Positions 57,291-64,000 of a stretch of 64,000 nt of DNA are shown piece by piece (within the stretch, counting starts at the first letter, position 1; each line of letters opens with the position of its first letter). A model generated the notes under the pieces. It searched no databases, was not told the DNA's origin, and saw only the letters and a list, made by a program, of their open reading frames with translations. Made by a program: the position numbers and the translations under genes. Source of the stretch: Nectonema munidae (taxonomy: Eukaryota; Nematomorpha; Nectonematoida; Nectonematidae). Where the stretch lies: contig JAUIRK010000005.1 in assembly GCA_030549495.1 (NCBI GenBank), positions 1 through 64,000 of the forward strand, read 5' to 3'.

Positions 57291-57694
57291 ACTCTTATTA
57301 TTTATCGCTTGCTGAAATGTAGGTAAATGTTTCTAGTAAAATAGTTCTTGCAATCAGCGAATCAATCTATCGCCGTCACGATTATTCAGTTGGACGTTAG
57401 TTTTCCACGCACATTTGTTTTATCTGATCGGTTATCAGAACAATGACACATATGGACATTAATTAATAGATCTAAATATTTGAAATATGATTTATGAAAA
57501 CAACAACTTTGATTGACACACTGATCTTTTTATTTTAGGAAATGGAATGATATAATTCTTTCAATTTCGTATTGTTCTCGATTTTATATTTCCAAATGCG
57601 CAAATAAGTCTGCTTGCTTTAACAAGTCATATAAAATTGAAAAAATGGTCAATGAGAGTTGTTGCTCTTATTTCTTCAATTAGAAAAGATTCGG

Positions 57695-60573
57695 ATGAAT
57701 TCGGATATGCCCGGTTTTTTGAGAAAACTGCCAAGAGACTGGTTGGACTGTCCAAAGCATGGCCAGGTGATCCTGGATCAGTTCATACCAAGCAAAACTC
57801 CGCTTGATTCCTCGTATAACTCACTAATAGCGCAGACTCAACGCTACACCGTTAAAGACGTCGTGGAAAGCGTTAAACATCTAACTAAGCTTGAAATAGG
57901 CTTGTGGATAGATCTGAGTTTCAGTGACCTCTTCTATAGTGAGCAAGAAGTTGAAAAATATGGAATAAAATTCGTTAAACTTCGTTGCCGAGGTCATAAA
58001 GAAACTCCGAATGCTGAGCAGACGGAATCCTTCATCAAAGTAGTGAACAACTTCAACAAAAAATCCGCGAAAGCTCTTAACCAGGGCATCCTTGTGCACT
58101 GCACGCACGGCTTCAACCGTACAGGCTTCCTCATTTGTGCGTACTTGATCAGCGAGTGTGACTGGAGTGCGCTGGCTGCCGTCAACACCTTCGCTCAAGC
58201 CAGACAGCCTGGCATCTACAAACAGGAGTATTTGGAGGAGCTGTTTCTGAGATACGACACGATAGACGATACTCCCCAACTCACTGACTTTCCTTCATGG
58301 CGACGATCTCCTGCGAGTAATGAAGTCGGAACTGTGAATTATGAAAGTGGTGCGAATCCAGATCATGACTCCTTCATTTCTCAAATAAATAGCGCCCATT
58401 TTCACGTGGTTCGTGAATCTGATGTAGTTTTGCGCGTTCAGAGAAAAGTTCAAGAGCTGTGCTCATCTCAGAAAAGAGGCTTTCTCGGCTCTCAACTCGT
58501 CTCTCTGAATAACCAGAATTTGCATTTTTTGGCGAAGTATCCTTACAAAGTCAGTTGGAAAGCTGATGGCTGTCGATACTTGATGCTAATTCTTGGCAAG
58601 GATCTTGTTTATATGCTGAACCGAGATAATAAAGTGTACCAAGTCCATAACTTGAGCTTCATTCGGCGAAAAGAACCAACAGAGCACATCACAGACACAC
58701 TCGTTGATGGGGAGTTGGTGATAGACAAGTTCGAGGGCTCCTTCATTCCCCGCTTCCTCATTTACGACATCATACATTTCGAAAAGCATCCTGTAGGCGG
58801 CACTTCCTTTGACATTCGCCTTCTCTGCATTCAAAAGGAATTGATTGCGCCTCGCCACTCCGCCATAATGTCTCGTTTGATTGACAAGACGAGTGAACCA
58901 TTCAGCGTTAGGCTAAAATCTTTCTGGCCGATCCTTGAAAGCCAAAAATTGTGGACAGGCAAATTTTTGAAGCAACTCACACACGAAAGCGATGGTCTCG
59001 TCTTTCAACCCGTGAATCACGTGTACACATGTGGCAGGTTCGATTTTCTCTTGAAGTGGAAGCCTCCCGGGTTGAATTCCGTTGACTTTAAATTGAAAAT
59101 CGTGAAGGAGTGTAAGGCAGGCATGATTCCTGAAATGAAGGGCCTTTTGTATGTTCTGCACATGGATACTCCCTTTTCCAGCATCAAGCTTAGCAAGGAA
59201 CTCATGAATTACAATAACTGCATTATTGAGTGCAAAGTCAAGGAAAATGAGTGGGTTTTCATGCGCGTCCGAACCGACAAATCCTTTCCTAATGCCTTTG
59301 AAACAGCTAAAGGTATGCTTACTCATTTTCGCTGCGATTCTTTGACTATATCGCTGTTTTTGAGATGTAAGTATTTCAGAGTATGGGTGTCTAATCTCAA
59401 TATGTATATGTTACTGCTTTTAAAGAACTTTGTTAACATTAATGTAAATTTTTTTAGTTTATTACGATAACGAAAAATTAACCAAAGTATCGCTATTTTA
59501 ACTCTAAGCTGTGTGCAAGCACTTTAAGTTCTAATGCGTTTCGTTAATGTTATCGTTAGCTTCATAATTTTTCAATCATTTTTTGAAAAAAAATTTTTTT
59601 TACAAGATTATTTTTCTACTAAAAAAATTAATCTTATTGATATTTTTTTACATATAATCTAGCTTTATATTTTTAATTTTTTCGAAAAAAAAAATAAAAA
59701 ATAAGTTCTGAAACAAATTTATAATAAATTCATTTTAGCATTAGCTCGCATAACTATTATATTGAATTATAGGATTTAGGCGACGTATTATAGAGAGATA
59801 TTATCACATTAATTTTAGTTGCGTGACCGATTGGTTAGAGCGCAGGCTTTGAACCTGAATGTCTCGGTTCGATTGCTTCTGCCAAAAAGTAATAATTTCA
59901 TGTCAGCGGTATTCAGTGCATCGATGAAAATACTATACCACCTTTAACCTTTTATAGTGAGAAACACAAGATGTCATTTTTTATAACAAAAATTCAATTT
60001 GCTTATGAAGTGCAAAACACAATCAACTAACGAAATAAAAACTAACACAAGCCGTATTAAGTACGAGTGCGCTAACATTAACCTAATCTCAACCCTAATA
60101 CTGATGCTAATTCCACATCATTGATTCTCAACCGAGGCCCACATAGCAAAGTTGCAGAAAAAATTAGGTTAGCAATATCATATCAAAACTTTCAGGATTT
60201 CGCAAAATTATTGAACTGTTAATTCTACTTTACATATGTTGTAAAGTATTTTTAATTATATGTTCTCTTCTTAAGTTTTGTCTACACACCATGTGTCTGT
60301 GTTAGTGGTAGATTTAGACAGTATGCAATCGCCTAACCTCTCTTTTTTGAGTATACCATTTTTTGTTTTGTTGCGGCCCTGTAGTGATGGCTCTAACTCA
60401 TACATGATATATTTTTTCTTTCCGTAGGTGTAAGAAAGAGGATGAAATTAAAATGGAAGATTTATTTCCTCAATCCAATGTTTTTTTATTTAGCTGTTTT
60501 GGACACAATCATAAATCCAATCACAAGCGATCACCTCTTTTCTTTCATAGAAGACAACGTTCATCGGCGATAG
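57695..60573 (+). CDS. RNGTT: mRNA capping enzyme (RNA triphosphatase + guanylyltransferase)
   Basis: Two exons, 57695-59312 (donor GTATGC) and 60494-60573 (acceptor TTTATTTAG), give 565 aa; the human protein has 597. Residues 1 to ~195 form the cysteine-phosphatase-like RNA 5'-triphosphatase, with the loop HCTHGFNRTG (Cys136, Arg142). Residues ~250-565 form the guanylyltransferase, with KADG (Lys289 takes GMP), TLVDGELV (335-342), RFLIYDII (353-360), DGLVFQP (433-439), LLKWKPPGLNSVDF (452-465) and the OB-fold motif RTDKSFPNAF (526-535). Exon 2 supplies AVLDTIINPITSDHLFSFIE, matching the family's NPVTKEMLFEFID segment. The acidic linker seen in vertebrates is short. The enzyme adds the 5' cap to nascent nuclear transcripts. 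TTCAATTAG at 57675-57683 just before the start may be a 5'-UTR or trans-splice acceptor. The 1181-bp intron carries repeat R1 and a tRNA-like SINE head. AATAAA lies at 60735-60740. Confidence 0.96.
59378..60120 (+). repeat. Repeat R1 fragments and tRNA-Gln-like SINE head in the capping-enzyme intron
   Basis: Bases 59383-59420 match the left part of R1 at 38830. Bases 60048-60110 match its TACGANTGC...CTAACNCTAA part. Between them, 59818-59884 is tRNA-like: A box TTGGTTAGAGCGC, a CAGG-CTTTGAA-CCTG anticodon arm whose anticodon would be TTG (Gln), B box GGTTCGATTGC and a final TGCCA. The T stem does not pair, so it is a pseudo-tRNA or SINE head rather than a working tRNA gene. Confidence 0.5.
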
Positions 60574-60734
60574 CTCTTCCAACCATTCTTCAGATTTGCG
60601 TGAAGAATGCCGCTTCTCGTACACGATATCCATTTCTTAATTCTATCTCGAAAGAGATATCGTTTTACGTTTAAAATTTTTATATATTTAAATTTAATAT
60701 TCTCTATATAAAAGTGAATTACGTTTTATATCAA

Positions 60735-60740
60735 AATAAA
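60735..60740 (+). terminator. Candidate polyadenylation signal of the capping-enzyme gene
   Basis: AATAAA 162 bp after the stop codon at 60571-60573. It is the first clear match on the plus strand downstream of the stop. Confidence 0.45.
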
Positions 60741-61035
60741 ATATGTAAATCTAAATTTCAAAATATTTATATAAAAAGCCTATTTAAACTCATTCAAACT
60801 AAGCTAAAACGTTTATTCATTTTTTTTACCAAATTGGCTTTTCCACCATATCTCTAACAAAAACATTTTTGAAAAAATATCAATTCTAAATAGTTTTGTT
60901 TAAGTGTGAAAATATGCCTTTTTTAATACATTATTGTTGAAATTCCTTAATTAAAAACCTTAGGAAGCTTTTATTCAGAGAAATTTGGTTCGACTCCTAT
61001 TTCGGGCGTGTTTTTTTCAGAGAATTATTTCTTGA

Positions 61036-61157
61036 CCCTTTGAGGACCAGCATGACACCTGTGTACCAAGAATTGAAAAAGGTTTGTTTTAAGTATATAA
61101 AATTATTATGAAAAAGAAAGCTACCTTTAAGACCGGAAAATTATAGTAATCAAAGGG
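61036..61157. mobile_element. Candidate third TTAA MITE family, 122 bp
   Basis: The ends CCCTTTGA and TCAAAGGG are inverted repeats, flanked by TTGA (61032-61035) and TTAA (61158-61161). No coding capacity. The pattern is the same TTAA/CCC type as the other elements here, but only one copy is in the window. A Pol III B box match GGTTCGACTCC lies just upstream (60987-60997). Confidence 0.45.
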
Positions 61158-61161
61158 TTAA

Positions 61162-62195
61162 CGACACTTAGTCTAAAAGAATTGTAACCACGCTAAAACT
61201 AACACAGACCAGAATATTTACAAATACACAAAAGACATGACCAGTAAGTCAGGAAAGCTACATAAAATTTCACTGCCTTAACTTTTCTCAAAGTAAAGAT
61301 ATATATTAAAAAACACTTATGAACACAGAGGATATTACTAAAGGAGTTTACGAGGCATTCAATTTTACTTACCTAAGGCAAGGCTACAAAAAAATTTGGT
61401 TTTTATGACTATTTTAAAATTCTCATTTACGAAAAATTTGCTAGCGTCACATAAAAAGAGTTTACGGACTGCATATGGCTTGCGGGTTGTCCACCCCGCT
61501 AAAGTGAGCATGCCGTCTTTTCAAGCACACTCAAATGGAAAAATCCCAATTCTCCGTGTTCCAGAATGTTCTTTTGCAATAAATAGTTTCAACCTAAGAT
61601 ATATTGCTCTTTATTGCATTGCAAATAATCCAGTTTGATTTGATTATTTCGCATAAGTATACGATGCTCGTTATTTGACTTATGAGTACAAGGTGTGGAG
61701 TAAGTTTTTTTATTTTTGCACTTTCGTTTTGAATTGTCCAAGTCCAAGTTTGGCGCATTTGTCATTGTGACTTCACTATGCACTGATCTTAATTTTTGAC
61801 ACTTTCTGTCATATTCTTTATTATTAAAAATTCGATTATACCTTTTGCACAATTTCGTTCTTCAGCATTATTCCAAGAAGGATGTAGTCTTAGATCAGAA
61901 TGAAGATTGTTCAATTTCCTTCATTTTTCAGACTTTAAAAAACTTTTTATATAACAGTTTCAATTCTAATTTTTATAAAGTCTCTGTAACGTAAGTCATG
62001 TTCCTTCATTCAATGCCCAACAAAAGTCATTAAATGCAATTTTCCACAATTAAAAAAAACGTTGCACTAATTTTATAACAGTTTGGCTTTTTGATAACAT
62101 TTAAATTTTTATGTCAATTATGTTTTAACATTGGCAATACCTTCCCAATAATCATTCTTAACAGACTTTCTTTTAAATAAGTCCTTCTTACTTTC
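61162..62195. other. Intergenic, no gene recognised
   Basis: Short frames on both strands only (for example 61396-61638 plus and 61589-61852 minus), none with a recognisable domain. Confidence 0.35.
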
Positions 62196-62199
62196 AACC

Positions 62200-62640
62200 T
62201 ATCATTGCTTATGGATAAGCTCTTGCATCCCGAAAAACTCAACATAGATTCTGTTAAGGCAGCCGATGAGTGGAAACATTTCACCTTTAAAATTTTTGTA
62301 TCTTCTATTTCTTCAGATACTCCTGAGAAACTTAAAACTGAGAATTCTAAGTAATTATATTTCTGACACATTTTATAAATACATTGAGAACAAAAATATC
62401 AAGAGGTTATCTCCAAGTTAGAAGCTCTCTACATAAAGAAGGATAACGGTTTTTCTCGATACATGTCTACAAAAGATGATGACCGCATTTTAGCAGCTAC
62501 ATGTCGAACGCTTAAAACAAAGGTAGGGTAAATTGAAGGAAAATGTCTTAGAGATATGGGATCTACTGAAAACTTTGTAAAAAGAGCTGACAACATGTTT
62601 ACCTCTTGGTGCAATAGTACTATACTGCACCAATTCTAGG
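62200..62640 (+). mobile_element. Ty3/Gypsy-type gag fossil
   Basis: Plus-strand coding remnants resemble the gag of Ty3/Gypsy-like LTR retrotransposons: an N-terminal part near 62210-62350 with an Ala-Asp-Glu-Trp-Lys-His motif, and a later part near 62410-62510. It is broken in a few places. No LTRs, pol or envelope were found next to it, so it is an isolated old fragment. Confidence 0.5.
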
Positions 62641-62644
62641 TTAC

Positions 62645-63370
62645 TGTAAAGAAAAATGTCATTTAAGAGAAATAGGTACCATAACAAAAGCTTAAATGTT
62701 TTGAAATACTTAGTTACATACAGTGATATTAGTATATGTTTGAGATTTTATAATTTAACCTAAAAGGAAAACTTACTTTTAGGAGAAGATGATTCAAAAA
62801 TTAGTACACTCTTTAAATTAGTTGTTAGCAGAAACGTGGCTTATTGAATAAGAAATAAAAGAAATACATGGAAAGTAATACGTAGACATTTACAAAATTT
62901 TTAGATCCATTATAACACTTCATCCAATTTAACGCCGGAGGCATCTTGGGCCTGGCTCCTGTTTTTATGGTCATATAACATGTGTTCCAGTAGATCTGAT
63001 ATAACACGGCTTCGTGGCTAGGACTAAAGTTTCTACTATATAATTGCATATTAAAGATACTAGAAAAGGATTTTATTGCAATTTATGCGCGAAATGAATC
63101 TCACAAGTCCAGGAACTTTAGGTTGAAAAAGAAGACAATGCATATCGCAGCTAAAGGAATTATCTATTTTTGAGGTTATATTTTCAAAGGTAAGCAAACT
63201 TTTTCTTTTTTTCAGTAGAGATATATTTATGAACATTTTAAGTATAGTATTGAAAATTAATATATTAAACTAGAAAATAACTTGACACATATTTTTAAAC
63301 AAATATCTCTATTCATTGTGTCTTTTTTCAGTTACATACGTTGTCTTGAGTTTATTTTACGTCCACTAAG
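62645..63370. other. Intergenic, no gene recognised
   Basis: AT-rich with only short frames. Nothing to annotate. Confidence 0.35.
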
Positions 63371-63809
63371 ATGCGTAGGCCTCACAGTTTGGGAACGGTA
63401 AGATTGAATATCAAAGTTTTAAACACTTGTATTTGTCATTTCATTTTTTTATAAAATTTTATATCAATATTTTTTCCAAATATTCAGATCATATGGCTCT
63501 TAAATCTCATTTTACGTCAGCCGACTCTTTTGGAAGCTTCGATAAAAATTGGTGGTTCTTCTAGTGTTAATACTAGAATTATTAATCTGTCAAATTGGCC
63601 GTTAAGTTATATTTGATCAAGTTAGATAAGACCTCTGTAGATTTAGAAACGAATTTATTACATTTTTCATATCTTACATCAATATTACTATTTGGGTACT
63701 CAGCTTTTTAACAAAAAAATAAAAATATCCCACTTAACACTGCGGTCAGAATGACCTTATAAAAATTTAATTTGTTCTTGTTTAATCTATTTAATGAGTC
63801 TTCTTCTTC

Positions 63810-64000
63810 TTTACAGCTTTATTAGTCCCTTTCAATACGGGCCCGCTGTTTGAGATGAGTCTTCTCCATCTGGCCCTGTCTATCACTATTTTTTAGTCAA
63901 TATTGAGTTCGAGATTCTTCTTTTTGCCGTCGGCCAGTCCTTCCATCTCATCTTGGGGTTTCCTCTCCTCCTTTTGCCATTCACTTGTAGGTCCATCATC
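63810..64000 (-). mobile_element. LINE 3' coding tail, runs off the window
   Basis: On the minus strand the sequence encodes VNGKRRRGNPKMRWKDWPTA and, after a stop, IDRARWRRLISNSGP. This is the GkRrrGrPkxRWxD...DRxxWR pattern found at the C-terminus of many non-LTR retrotransposon RT proteins. The 5' part lies beyond base 64000. The 3' end is near 63810. At least one stop interrupts it. Confidence 0.65.

Noticed and set aside
57881-59326. Minus-strand ORFs opposite the capping enzyme
   Set aside because: Antisense shadows of a clearly conserved plus-strand gene.
59818-59884. Functional tRNA-Gln(TTG) gene
   Set aside because: The A and B boxes and anticodon arm are good, but the T stem and acceptor stem do not pair. 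Pseudo-tRNA or SINE head is the better reading.
60490-60633. Minus-strand 47-codon ORF with protein-like composition (MDIVYEKRHSSRKSEEWLEE)
   Set aside because: It is the antisense of the last exon of the capping enzyme, whose acceptor, phase and conserved INPITSDHLFSFIE segment fit much better.

Overview
The window is an AT-rich, repeat-dense stretch of an animal (invertebrate metazoan) nuclear genome. The evidence is spliced GT-AG genes for two conserved eukaryotic proteins (the SF3b subunit PHF5A and the mRNA capping enzyme RNGTT), Jockey-like LINEs, hAT transposons of the ZBED5 type, TTAA-specific elements and large satellite arrays. I cannot name the species from sequence alone.

Conserved host genes are few. 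PHF5A (27064-37129, +) has three exons coding for 110 aa. Its first intron is 9.7 kb and holds an intronless seven-helix receptor gene on the opposite strand (29691-30632, -). The capping enzyme (57695-60573, +) has two exons coding for 565 aa. A 639-aa Asn-rich repeat protein (5494-7413, +) has a TATA box, and its last codons seed a 93-bp minisatellite that runs to 9047. Several lesser ORFs (1465-1893, 23482-23853, 33648-34028, 51728-52099) are unrecognised.

The most unusual feature is a family of TTAA-flanked elements with terminal repeat CCCTATTAGTGCTGGG (piggyBac-like ends, no transposase seen) that carry satellite DNA inside. Copy 1 (about 10626-23424) contains roughly 11 kb of a ~151-bp satellite. 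Copy 2 (42190-45849, inverted) is complete, 3660 bp, and sits cleanly in a dead ZBED5-like hAT transposon. Copy 3 (about 54370-56360) holds only one to two monomers. A second ~150-bp tandem repeat lies at the other end of the element.

Layout: 1-200 TTAA MITEs head to head; 1.4-1.9 kb charged ORF; 2.2-3.8 kb dead hAT-like transposase; 5.4-9.05 kb repeat-protein gene and minisatellite; 9.7-10.6 kb LINE fragment (-); 10.6-23.4 kb satellite element; 24.6-25.9 kb Ty3/Gypsy fossil; 26.2-26.8 kb LINE RT fragment (-); 27.06-37.13 kb PHF5A with nested receptor, fold-back element and a hAT copy in its intron; 38.27 kb TTAA MITE; 40.9-46.4 kb hAT split by satellite element copy 2; 46.4-50.05 kb LINE (+); 50-54 kb tRNA-like SINE heads and a small ORF; 54.4-57.3 kb satellite element copy 3 and a hAT remnant; 57.7-60.6 kb capping enzyme; 61-64 kb MITE, gag-like fossil and a LINE tail.

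The two conserved genes both serve nuclear mRNA maturation (capping and branch-site recognition). No shared regulation is visible, and they are separated by 20 kb of mobile DNA.
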